64,000 nt of DNA from Nereocystis luetkeana (Eukaryota; Sar; Phaeophyceae; Laminariales; Laminariaceae), in NCBI GenBank assembly GCA_031213475.1, contig JARUPZ010000012.1, positions 6,236,878-6,300,877 on the forward strand, in the 5' to 3' direction. Position 1 is the first letter of the stretch, and each line of letters opens with the position of its first letter. Below the pieces are notes generated by a model. The model saw nothing but the letters and a program-made list of their open reading frames with translations. It ran no database searches and was not told where the DNA came from. The translations under genes were made by a program, and so were the position numbers. Below are positions 61,155-64,000 of the stretch, one piece after another.

Positions 61155-61497
61155 CACTACTACTACTAATACTACCCTCACTGCTGCGGCTGTACCAGGG
61201 TCTACCCTCACTGCTGCGGCTGTACCAGGGTCTGAAACGTTTGAAGCAAACTGTCCGTCGTTGCTATGTACCACGGGATACTTTCTTTTTTCACCGTATA
61301 TAAGGCTCAGATTGAGTGGGCGTTTGGTTAACCTTTTACCAACGGTCCAACGGACTTGACAACACCTACTGGAGGACAAGATCGTCTTGGTTTTTGTGCT
61401 AACATTTCGCTTTTTCCCGTAGACACTTTCTCGTCCCACCCACGTTGCGGGTGGCATGGCGATGGCTTTCGTTGACGACTTATTCCTGCCCCTTTAG
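23755..61497 (+). CDS. EF-hand pseudo-calpain (CysPc and C2-like domains, no catalytic triad)
   Basis: At least 17 exons spread over about 38 kb, roughly 800 residues recovered. Order: two EF-hand loops ([12 protein letters not shown] and [12 protein letters not shown]), a degenerate EF-like stretch, the calpain entry motif [16 protein letters not shown], protease core 1 ([20 protein letters not shown]), [29 protein letters not shown], core 2 ([23 protein letters not shown]), [23 protein letters not shown], then the C2-like domain with [19 protein letters not shown]. In active calpains these sites read GDCW, GHAY and RNPW; here they read ADQW, GVSY and KDPW, so Cys, His and Asn are all replaced. 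The fold and adjacent residues are kept, which suggests a regulatory or scaffolding role, perhaps calcium-dependent. Three junctions (after 33080, 42585 and 50611) may hide small exons. The 5' exon(s) and start codon were not found. Confidence 0.8.
23988..24098 (+). mobile_element. MITE-1 diverged copy
   Basis: TATTACGAGGGGGCATAGT left end and CCCCCGTA right end; core strongly diverged. Confidence 0.6.
25541..25636. mobile_element. MITE-2 copy
   Basis: ACCCTTTTAGCACCGCACTC to GGTCCTAAAAGGGTTGAG. Confidence 0.75.
25800..25905. mobile_element. MITE-2 copy
   Basis: ATCCTTTTAGGACCGCAGTC to ACGGGACTGCAGTAG; right edge eroded. Confidence 0.7.
26788..27008 (+). mobile_element. LINE family A 3' fragment
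   Basis: Starts at AGATGGTGGCCACAGGCGG and ends AAGTACCTCCCTCCCCCC. It lies directly upstream of the EF-hand 2 exon, so its C-tail supplies much of that intron's pyrimidine tract. Confidence 0.8.
27073..27217 (+). CDS. Pseudo-calpain exon, EF-hand 2
   Basis: Phase fits the previous exon. Encodes [20 protein letters not shown], then [19 protein letters not shown] and TALIACAK. The loop [12 protein letters not shown] has D, S, E, Gly6 and E12 but Arg at position 9, so calcium binding may be weaker. Donor AAG|GTGTCC. Confidence 0.8.
27320..27510. mobile_element. MITE-4, palindromic element
   Basis: Inverted arms of about 45 bases: ATGAGTGATCAATGTTGAAG with TTGTCGGATGGCA on the left, TGCCATCCGACAA with TTCAACGTTGATCACCCAT on the right. 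Related arms at 32.33 kb, 32.46 kb and 62.97 kb. Confidence 0.7.
29514..29582 (+). CDS. Pseudo-calpain exon, EF-like helix
   Basis: 69 bases, phase 0 both ends, between GATCGCCAG and GAG|GTATGT. Encodes [20 protein letters not shown] then FDE. Part of a degenerate EF-hand. Confidence 0.65.
30068..30142 (+). CDS. Pseudo-calpain exon, linker to CysPc
   Basis: 75 bases, phase 0 both ends, GGCTTTAAG|GCC to ACG|GTCAGT. Encodes [20 protein letters not shown] then NSQMT; resembles the loop and exit helix of an EF-hand. Confidence 0.7.
30351..30597 (+). repeat. CATA microsatellite
   Basis: About 60 near-perfect CATA units with a single C substitution at about 30562. Confidence 0.97.
30930..31080 (+). 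repeat. GATC-rich dispersed repeat, partial
   Basis: TAGATCATTTGGTTCCCC and CAGATCCCAACCCAGG, preceded by an ATCT run. Confidence 0.6.
31078..31465 (+). repeat. Dispersed repeat, copy 1
   Basis: Contains GGGACACTTTGTATCCCGAG and ATAAAAGAAGAGCAGATTT; inverted relative to the copy at 61.65 kb. Confidence 0.75.
32215..32440 (+). repeat. Minisatellite, about 21-base unit
   Basis: Units of TAGGCTACTGTAGTCCAA, flanked by GAATGTTCATGAGTGATC arms related to MITE-4. Confidence 0.75.
32989..33080 (+). CDS. Pseudo-calpain exon, DPDFPA entry motif
   Basis: Acceptor GTTGACAG, donor AAAG|GTACGT. Encodes [20 protein letters not shown] then [10 protein letters not shown]. The W-x-DPDFPA block is the hallmark at the start of the calpain protease domain. 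It ends in phase 2 while the next recognised exon starts in phase 0, so a small exon or another donor is missing. Confidence 0.75.
33430..33560. mobile_element. MITE-2 diverged copy
   Basis: CCTGCAGCCCCC to GCGGGGCTGCAG arms with GAAAGGGTTAAG on the right. Confidence 0.5.
33912..33992 (+). CDS. Pseudo-calpain exon, WLRPSEV
   Basis: 27 codons between CTTGCAG and [29 protein letters not shown] then EVSAGDQ. W-x-RP-x-E precedes the active-site Cys in calpains. The loop to the next exon is short for the family. Confidence 0.7.
35462..35660 (+). mobile_element. Family B 3' fragment
   Basis: Starts near GATGCAGCTCACCCTTCATG and ends CGAGTACACCCC plus C-run. Confidence 0.7.
35688..36208 (+). mobile_element. 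Family B retroelement 3' region, long copy
   Basis: Collinear with the 52.4 kb copy, including the frame ending [13 protein letters not shown] and stop. Preceded immediately by the C-tail of another family B copy. Ends CTATCGAGTACACCCCCC. Confidence 0.75.
36268..36340 (+). mobile_element. Family B 3' end
   Basis: Short tail with GGCCTATGGTCATACGACC and GATATCGAGTAC. Confidence 0.6.
36346..36467 (+). mobile_element. LINE family A 3' end
   Basis: From GGAGGTGTCTCTAT to GAGTACG plus about 20 C. Last of a chain of four tails that ends just before the core 1 exon. Confidence 0.8.
36524..36706 (+). CDS. Pseudo-calpain exon, protease core 1 with Cys to Gln
   Basis: 61 codons, phase 0, ATCCACAG| to GAG|GTGATA. 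Encodes [40 protein letters not shown] and [20 protein letters not shown]. It aligns throughout with calpain core 1, but the nucleophile codon in L-G-D-C-W is CAG (Gln) in L-A-D-Q-W. Confidence 0.88.
36885..37060 (+). repeat. GACA tetranucleotide repeat
   Basis: About 170 bases, interrupted, downstream of the core 1 exon. Confidence 0.9.
37655..37840 (+). mobile_element. MITE-3 partial copy ending in a G-run
   Basis: Carries AATGACGGGGCTCCTCGA and GGAGCCTCAG, then a long G-run replaces the right end. Confidence 0.65.
37945..38190 (+). mobile_element. MITE-3 copy
   Basis: About 245 bp from TTCTATGACAGAGGTAGCG to AGGGTGAACCCCTACC. In intact copies both edges read TTCTACGATAGAGG or its complement. 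Confidence 0.75.
38515..39345 (+). repeat. CATC microsatellite
   Basis: About 830 bases; degenerate flanks and a core (38860-39295) of over 100 near-perfect CATC units. Confidence 0.97.
39593..39681. mobile_element. MITE-2 copy
   Basis: ACCCTTCTAAGGCAAACTGC to CGGAACTGACGTA; ends where MITE-1 begins. Confidence 0.7.
39682..39787 (+). mobile_element. MITE-1 copy
   Basis: Directly abuts a MITE-2 copy on its left. Left end TATTTCGGGGGACCATAGT. Confidence 0.85.
39834..39942 (-). mobile_element. MITE-1 copy
   Basis: Opposite orientation to its neighbour 46 bases away; the pair could form a long hairpin. Confidence 0.85.
40056..40158 (-). mobile_element. Family B 3' end
   Basis: Near-consensus end with both GAGTACA blocks. 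Inserted in a segment whose empty counterpart is at about 58180-58230. Confidence 0.65.
40183..40248 (-). mobile_element. Family B 3' end
   Basis: Second family B tail right beside the previous one, separated by a long G-run. Confidence 0.6.
40370..40446 (-). mobile_element. LINE family A 3' end
   Basis: Reads GAGCTCCGTCTCGAAAG to AGTGCGCCCCCC on the - strand; C-tail interrupted. Confidence 0.7.
40649..40749 (+). CDS. Pseudo-calpain exon, EKAFAK helix
   Basis: AACAAG| to CGG|GTTGAG. Encodes [20 protein letters not shown] then [13 protein letters not shown]. Matches the calpain segment NE-x-W-x-x-LLEKAYAKLHGSYE. Phase 0 in, phase 2 out. Confidence 0.85.
41039..41155 (-). mobile_element. MITE-1 copy with CCAGGTA insertion
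   Basis: Contains CCTA-CCAGGTA-TCAACTATGG where other copies read CCTATTAACTATGG. Confidence 0.85.
41277..41520 (+). mobile_element. MITE-3 copy
   Basis: TTCTACGATAGGGGTAGCC to GAACCTCTATTGTAGAACG; inverted edges visible. Confidence 0.78.
42259..42585 (+). CDS. Pseudo-calpain exon, DLTGGV to LLGC-like motif
   Basis: Acceptor CACCAAG, donor TGCAG|GTGCGT, phase 2 in and out. Encodes [19 protein letters not shown], an inserted Ala tract and Gly/Arg-rich linker, then [18 protein letters not shown]. The ends match calpain E-A-L-x-D-x-TGG and the helix before GCSI. The Ala tract comes from a GCA repeat at about 42357-42393. Confidence 0.8.
43405..43610 (+). repeat. Tandem duplication of about 100 bases
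   Basis: GCTTGCGCGC, AATCGGAGCGACAACATCG and a C-run recur as GCTTGCGCGC, AATCGAAGCGATAGCATCG and a C-run. Confidence 0.65.
44174..44280 (+). mobile_element. MITE-1 copy
   Basis: Left end TACTACGGGGGACCATATT; right end in a C-run. Confidence 0.85.
44382..44466 (+). mobile_element. MITE-1 internally shortened copy
   Basis: About 85 bases; both ends present, lacks the CTATTTTTACTAACA core. Confidence 0.7.
44655..44735 (-). mobile_element. Family B 3' end
   Basis: CATGCCTGAGATCGAGTAC with the duplicated CATCGAGTACC block at its tail. Confidence 0.6.
45020..45265 (+). repeat. ATGATCTGT 9-mer array
   Basis: About 25 units of GATCTGTAT; similar short arrays at 28.45-28.6 kb and 3.98 kb. Confidence 0.9.
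45826..46096 (-). mobile_element. MITE-3 copy
   Basis: Reverse copy with GGAGCTCCATACCATACC and CATTCCGACGATTTTGG. Confidence 0.72.
46098..46185. mobile_element. MITE-2 diverged copy
   Basis: Ends with CAATTTGCCCTAAAAGGGC; left arm weak. Confidence 0.5.
46264..46358. mobile_element. MITE-2 copy
   Basis: AGGCAAACTGCAGACCC to ACTGCAGTTCGCCTTAG; uninterrupted centre TTCTAAGTAGTTTG. Confidence 0.75.
46498..46606 (+). mobile_element. MITE-1 copy
   Basis: TATTACGGGGGAACATAGT to CCCCCCCGTAATA. Confidence 0.85.
46994..47091 (+). CDS. Pseudo-calpain exon, core 2 with His to Val and Asn to Asp
   Basis: Acceptor GCTGACAG, donor GCGG|GTGAGA. Encodes [20 protein letters not shown] then [12 protein letters not shown]. 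In active calpains these read GL-x-x-GHAYSV and RLLRLRNPWG; His is Val and Asn is Asp here. The true left boundary could be further upstream (the frame is open from about 46890). Confidence 0.82.
48070..48292 (-). mobile_element. Family B 3' fragment
   Basis: GGATGCAGCTCACCCTTCAT through to GAGTACACCG and a G-run on the + strand at 48069-48090. A family A copy starts 11 bases further right. Confidence 0.7.
48303..48985 (-). mobile_element. LINE family A, truncated copy
   Basis: Open over about 150 codons (48343-48801) with [20 protein letters not shown] and [13 protein letters not shown], then diverged. The 5' truncation falls at a C-run (GGTTTCCCCCC on the + strand). Confidence 0.85.
49236..49587 (+). 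CDS. Pseudo-calpain exon, GDWG to end of CysPc
   Basis: Phase 1 in, phase 2 out. Encodes [20 protein letters not shown], then [20 protein letters not shown], matching calpain EW-x-GDWSD-x-S-x-LW and FWMSFEDFL-x-x-F. A Gln5-Lys9 run encoded by CAG and AAG repeats follows, then a Gly/Glu-rich linker. The acceptor could also be 12 bases downstream in the same frame. Confidence 0.82.
49731..49839 (+). mobile_element. MITE-1 copy
   Basis: Close to consensus, with long matching arms (GACCATAGTTAATAGGACC). Confidence 0.88.
50428..50611 (+). CDS. Pseudo-calpain exon, C2-like domain start
   Basis: Acceptor CCCAACAG; the first base completes the codon left by the previous exon. Encodes [20 protein letters not shown], a Ser/Ala/Asp-rich insert, and ATTRVSIT before GTGAGC. 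The frame stays open to a stop at about 50664 (VSKRQEYQ follows, which would fit the family), so the donor may lie further right. Confidence 0.6.
51293..51413 (+). mobile_element. MITE-1 copy with CCAGGTA insertion
   Basis: Contains TATATA-CCAGGTA-TATGCC inside the core, plus a TATG duplication in the right arm. Confidence 0.85.
51588..51833 (+). mobile_element. Family B 3' fragment
   Basis: Begins GGAAATTAAATCAACTC and ends GATCGAGTACACCCCCCC; it lacks the second CTATCGAGTAC block. Confidence 0.7.
51836..51912 (+). mobile_element. LINE family A 3' end
   Basis: CGCCTCGAAAGGGATGCGTGG to GAGTACGCCTCCC, abutting the C-tail of a family B copy. Confidence 0.75.
52438..52978 (+). mobile_element. 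Family B retroelement 3' region, long copy
   Basis: About 540 bases, collinear with the copy at 35.69 kb. Its left end keeps an apparent ORF terminus ([19 protein letters not shown] then a stop), followed by about 470 non-coding bases with the landmarks GATCATTTGTGCGAGG, CTCACAAGCGGTTCTTAGTA, GGTGAAAATCC and CGACTACGGCCATGCATGAG, and a C-tail. Confidence 0.75.
52981..53140 (+). mobile_element. Family B fragment
   Basis: Directly after the C-tail of the 52.4 kb copy; GTCCGCCTCACAAGCAGTTC to CCGGCATTGTCGG, losing similarity before the 3' end. Confidence 0.6.
53404..53477 (+). CDS. Pseudo-calpain exon, C2-like domain
   Basis: Encodes [20 protein letters not shown] then AIIQ before CAG|GTTTGA. 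Phase 0 out fits the next exon. Its left edge is uncertain: AACGCAG| leaves a phase conflict, and an acceptor at CACAAG|TGG would resolve it. Confidence 0.5.
53565..53673 (-). mobile_element. MITE-1 copy
   Basis: GTATTACGGGGGACCATAG to CCCCCCCGCAATA, about 90 bases after a pseudo-calpain exon. Confidence 0.85.
54071..54124 (+). CDS. Pseudo-calpain exon, LHIGTLRVI strand
   Basis: Strong acceptor CTTTTTCAG. Encodes [18 protein letters not shown], matching the calpain domain III strand (LTIGFAIYEV type). The right end is uncertain, since the donors GTCTTC and GTAATA are both weak. Confidence 0.5.
54212..54247 (+). CDS. Possible pseudo-calpain exon [12 protein letters not shown]
   Basis: Follows the acceptor CGCCGTAG in phase 0 and lies just before the 54.2 kb minisatellite. 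No clear donor; the frame stays open through the minisatellite, so the end is a guess. Confidence 0.3.
54230..54725 (+). repeat. Minisatellite of CGTTCCACGTTCCG type
   Basis: About 500 bases of 6-7 base units mixing GTTCCAC, GTTCCGC and GTCCCAC, inside an intron between C2-like domain exons. Confidence 0.9.
54760..54912 (+). CDS. Pseudo-calpain exon, LPPGQY motif of C2-like domain
   Basis: 51 codons, ACGCCGCAG| to AAC|GTGAGA, phase 0 both ends. Encodes [20 protein letters not shown] then [20 protein letters not shown] and [15 protein letters not shown]-x-Y-x(5)-T-x-EPG-x-x-G-x-F is the signature of calpain domain III. Confidence 0.85.
55034..55124. repeat. Inverted repeat hairpin
   Basis: Arms GGAACGGAACTAAAAGGACC and GGTCCTTGCAGTTCCG face each other across about 25 bases. 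May be a small TIR element. Confidence 0.6.
55447..55536 (+). repeat. GAT trinucleotide repeat
   Basis: About 30 GAT units, few interruptions. A second run at 56305-56358. Confidence 0.95.
55619..55770. mobile_element. pogo/Tigger-like terminal sequence
   Basis: TA then CAGTGGTGGTCCCGCGTTAG followed by repeated TTTAGTGCGGT blocks, the layout of pogo-type terminal repeats. The opposite end is not identified. Confidence 0.4.
56082..56170 (+). mobile_element. Family B 3' end
   Basis: GTGCTCCTTGCCGGCATTG to CATGATATCTAGTATCC plus C-run. Confidence 0.6.
57180..57375 (+). CDS. Probable pseudo-calpain exon near the C-terminus
   Basis: Open frame with an Ala run (GCC repeat) then [20 protein letters not shown] and [20 protein letters not shown] before GGG|GTAAGT. 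The left edge is approximate (acceptor candidate CCAAAAG). Assigned by strand, donor and phase; no domain match. Confidence 0.45.
57451..57700 (+). mobile_element. MITE-3 copy
   Basis: TTCTACGATAGAGGCAGCAC to ACCTCTATCATCGTAGAACG; the best-preserved termini. Confidence 0.78.
58105..58245 (+). repeat. Dispersed repeat, unsplit counterpart
   Basis: GATGAAAATCGACGAGCAGTG through a short G-run to CCTGTGACCACGGCTTGTCC. Confidence 0.65.
58540..58890 (+). repeat. Minisatellite of palindromic AAGGCATGCCTT units
   Basis: About 13 units of roughly 27 bases: CCTTATAAGGCATGCCTTAT then ATACCTAGTG. Several units carry extra bases at the TA of CCTAGTG. Confidence 0.9.
59479..60540 (-). mobile_element. LINE family A, longest copy (3' part of reverse transcriptase ORF)
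   Basis: 5'-truncated non-LTR retrotransposon. An open frame of about 330 codons begins [13 protein letters not shown] and [12 protein letters not shown], typical of the region just C-terminal to LINE reverse transcriptase, and contains the terminal zinc-knuckle-like [17 protein letters not shown]. The usual His of C-x-C-x-H-x-C is Arg in this copy but His in the copy at 48.3 kb. The ORF runs to the 3' end, and the element closes with a C-run (G on this strand) at 59479-59496. Confidence 0.85.
60590..61180 (+). repeat. ACT trinucleotide repeat
   Basis: About 590 bases adjoining the 5' end of the long LINE A copy; occasional ATA, GCT and GAC variants. Followed by a 30-base tandem duplication at 61183-61236. 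Confidence 0.97.
61423..61497 (+). CDS. Probable terminal exon of the pseudo-calpain gene
   Basis: Acceptor CTTTTTCCCGTAG, then 24 codons in phase 0 ([24 protein letters not shown]) and TAG. Phase agrees with the donor at 57375. No homology seen, so membership rests on splice signals and position. Confidence 0.4.
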   Translation, partial: TLSRPTHVAGGMAMAFVDDLFLPL

Positions 61498-61649
61498 GCT
61501 AGCTAGGCCTTCCTTTCTTTCTCTTTTGTTGACGTACCTTGCCGGCTTCGTCACCTCGCCGTTCAGAGGTGTGGGAGTGGTTTTTGAGGAGCCGCATCTT
61601 CGACTCATGTTCTAGTTTGTGGAATCGGGGTTTCCACGAAATCCCCGCA

Positions 61650-61990
61650 ATTCTGCATATACGGCTCGTCGGAGTGGGCGAGTGCTATGGTACTGCTTTG
61701 AAACAGGCTGAAAACCCGGTAATTACCTGGGTTCAGGCACTGGGACCGTATTTTTAGTGCTTGGGAGGCGTACGAGTATCTTACATGGAAAACCAGCGGG
61801 GCACGAGCTTGGCTCTCAGTCTCCGCGTGCACGAAAGGAATAAAAAGCTGCTCTTCTTCCATCTCTAAGCAACACAACACACGTGAGCACCAACGAGCAC
61901 CGGCTTAATAGGCAGACCTGTCCAGGGATACAAAGTGTCCCGACCTTTGATCTTGACAAATTCGAATGCCGAACTTTCGATATATCGTAT
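61650..61990 (-). repeat. Dispersed repeat, copy 2 (inverted)
   Basis: Shares GATACAAAGTGTCCC, GTGAGCACCAACGAGC and CTCTCAGTCTCCGCGTGC with copy 1 in reverse complement. Function unknown. Confidence 0.75.
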
Positions 61991-62094
61991 CGGCCGTGTT
62001 TGGACCCTCCATCCCCTGGCATCCCGGCAATCCCCGTGCTTTGTTTTGCGCACATACATGCTGAACGAAAGCCTTTACGTATCAAATACATGTC

Positions 62095-62605
62095 GGAATC
62101 GTATCGGCCATTTTTTTCTTATTTATCGGTATCGTATCGACCAGTTTATCGGTATCGTATCGACCAGTTTATCGGTATCGTATCGACCAGTTTATCGGTA
62201 TCGTATCGACCAGTTTATCGGTATCGTATCGACCAGTTTTTTGTGGTCGTCGGTATCATATCGACCACTTTTGTTTGTTTGTTTGTCGGTATCGTATCGA
62301 CTACTTTTTTTGTTTTTCAGTTATTATCGTATCGACCAGTTTGTGTGTGTTGATGGGTACCGTATCGACCAGTTCGTTTGTTGGTTCTCGGTATCGTGTC
62401 GATCAGTTTTTTTTATCTTTCTGTTTTAGCGGTATCGTATCGACCAGTTGTTTTTTTGTCTTCAGTATCGTATCGACCAGTTTTTTTTTTTTTCTGTATC
62501 GTATCGACCGTTCTGTTTTTGGTTTGTTTATCGGTATCGCATCGACCAGCTTTTTTCCACCTTATCGATATTGTATCGACCAGTTGTTTTTTAGTTTTTC
62601 GGTGC
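62095..62605 (+). repeat. Minisatellite with ATCGTATCGACCAGTTT core
   Basis: About 18 units; the first five are 24 bases and near-perfect, later ones are spaced by T-rich runs. Confidence 0.9.
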
Positions 62606-63184
62606 CGTAACGAACACTTTTTTTTGTTTTTGTTTTCGGTGTCATCATAGCATCGGGATCGATTCTCTCGTCCGATATCCAACCCTATTAATTGCACCAA
62701 TAATAGTAGTAATAGTAACGTTCGCCGGTCGACCGCACCGCCGTGGCCAAGTCTAGGTCGATCGCGCCGTCGCTCGGTCGATCGACCTCGTCGCCTGTTT
62801 TGGTCCCCACCAGAGAGGCATTTTACTTTGCGTAACTGTTACAGCAGAGTTAGTCGTTGTTGCCTTTCTTTGTGCTAATACGATGGAGACACATACTTCG
62901 AAGTGCATACCAGGTATACTACCACCGGCATGGATACGTACATTTTTTCTTTTCTTCTTTTCATGTCTGCGGTCTGGCAACAATGTGCGGCATGATGAGC
63001 TTCAACCAACGTCGATCACTCATAAATATTTCCAGGGAGGAAGAAGAAGAAATCTTAGGGAGCCCACAACTGGAAATATAACATTGATTGTGTGTGCTGG
63101 GCGATACCACCAGCAGCGTATTATGAAAAATAATAAAAAAAACGAGACTATCTACACCCCGCACTATACTGTAAATAATTAACC

Positions 63185-63275
63185 TACCCCTTTAGAACCG
63201 CAGTCCCGTTTTGGGGACAAACCACTCGGAATTTGGCTGGTTTTTCCCCAAAAACGGGACTGCGGTTCTAAAAGT
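63185..63275. mobile_element. MITE-2 copy
   Basis: Best consensus copy: CCCCTTTAGAACCGCAGTCC to GACTGCGGTTCTAAAAG. Confidence 0.85.
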
Positions 63276-63684
63276 TCTCACGTATTTTACAGCGGGCGAG
63301 CGGCCGATAAACCCTTCGTCCGTTCAGTTGCGTAGATACAACATATATATGCAAAATAAGGCAACCTTCTTGCGTACGTACGTCGTCACAGGAGCGATAG
63401 GAGCGAGCGGCTCGTGGTGACGATCTATCGGATGATGATGCTACTGCTGCGTTGTTGCTGCTGTTTCTCTCTTTTGTTTTCTGTACACAGCAGGCAGTAT
63501 ATATACACGTCGCATACGTGAGGCGAAAAAGTTGTCCGTGTTGTGGTGTGCTGTAGTACCCGTGTCCCGGAATACAATCAACGTTTGATTTTATCATTAG
63601 AGTAGAAAGGGTGCTTATATATTGGTACAGATTGGTATGAATAGCGATATTACGGGGGGCCATAGTACCGTAATCATGCGAAGG

Positions 63685-63945
63685 TTCGCACCGGGTGCGA
63701 TCGCGTTTTTAAATGGTTCTACGTTGTGTTTTTTATCGCACCCCGGTGCTATCTATCCGATGGGTGCGTTCTCTCCGATGGGGGTGCGGAAACACAATTT
63801 AATCATGCCGTTCTTCTGTTTTGGCGCACCCCCGGTGCGATCTCTCCGATGGGTGCGCTGCTGAATCGAAATACACCGGGTCGTACTGGGGCTACGGTGC
63901 TGCGTACATGCACCCCGGTGCGATCTCTCCGATGGGTATGATATC
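63685..63945 (+). repeat. Repeated GGTGCGATCTCTCCGATGGG motif
   Basis: Four to five spaced copies of CACC(C)CGGTGCGAT and TCTCCGATGGGTGCG. Could be degenerate tandem repeats or binding-site-like; no gene nearby. Confidence 0.55.
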
Positions 63946-64000
63946 TAAAACGACTTGACCTACCATGCGATGGTAAAGTACGTTTGAGAGGAGTGGCGCA

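Larger units (their letters stand above)
61498..64000. other. Gene-poor 3' end of window
   Basis: Repeats only: a dispersed repeat at 61.65 kb, a long minisatellite at 62.1 kb, a MITE-4-like arm at 62.97 kb, a MITE-2 copy at 63.19 kb and a repeated GGTGCGATCTCTCCGATGGG motif at 63.7-63.9 kb. I see no gene. Confidence 0.5.

Noticed and set aside
59639-61303. 554-codon + strand open frame with Leu/Thr/Tyr runs
   Set aside because: It is antisense to the LINE A ORF and then reads through the ACT repeat.

Overview
The window is eukaryotic nuclear DNA. Its genes are split into short GC-rich exons with GT-AG introns, and most of the sequence is intron or spacer full of microsatellites, minisatellites and transposable elements. 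A YbaB/EbfC-type protein of bacterial or plastid kind suggests a photosynthetic protist. Long introns, CAG/GCC repeats and the element mix would fit a stramenopile such as a brown alga, but that is inference and I see no decisive marker.

Three host genes can be read. (1) 2.4-8.3 kb, + strand: a three-exon YbaB/EbfC nucleoid-associated protein, probably plastid or mitochondrial; any transit-peptide exon lies upstream and is unresolved. (2) 13.5-21.2 kb, - strand: GPN1 (GPN-loop GTPase 1, RNA polymerase II assembly and import). Eight exons join with consistent phases and carry the P-loop, GPN loop, DTPGQ and NKSD motifs. Its 3' end faces the YbaB gene. (3) 23.8-61.5 kb, + strand, divergent from GPN1: one very long gene with at least 17 recognisable exons. 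It encodes N-terminal EF-hands, a calpain catalytic (CysPc) fold and a calpain C2-like domain. All three catalytic residues are replaced (Cys to Gln, His to Val, Asn to Asp), so it reads as a calcium-binding pseudo-calpain. Its introns hold hundreds of bases of CATA, CATC and ACT repeats and most of the transposons.

Mobile elements: a LINE (family A here) present as eleven 5'-truncated copies that end in a C-run only five bases after the stop codon; a second family (B) with a roughly 500-base 3' region that also ends GAGTAC plus C-run; a roughly 110-bp MITE (MITE-1, about 15 copies, TA target); a palindromic roughly 95-bp MITE (MITE-2); a roughly 250-bp MITE (MITE-3); a smaller palindromic element (MITE-4); a pogo-like terminus; and one possible fossil fragment of a Ty3/gypsy-like LTR retrotransposon.

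The most interesting signal is a set of tiny insertions at TA dinucleotides (TA to TA-CCWGG-TA, TA-TTAA-TA, TA-CAG-TA). They show when copies of the same repeat are compared, and look like excision footprints of TA-specific DNA transposons. The TTAA class matches the two terminal bases at each end of MITE-1.

Regions: 0-2.4 kb spacer with CAG repeats, MITE-2 and a LINE tail; 2.4-8.3 kb YbaB gene; 8.3-13.5 kb spacer with repeats and minisatellites; 13.5-21.3 kb GPN1; 21.3-23.75 kb divergent spacer; 23.75-61.5 kb pseudo-calpain; 61.5-64 kb repeats only.
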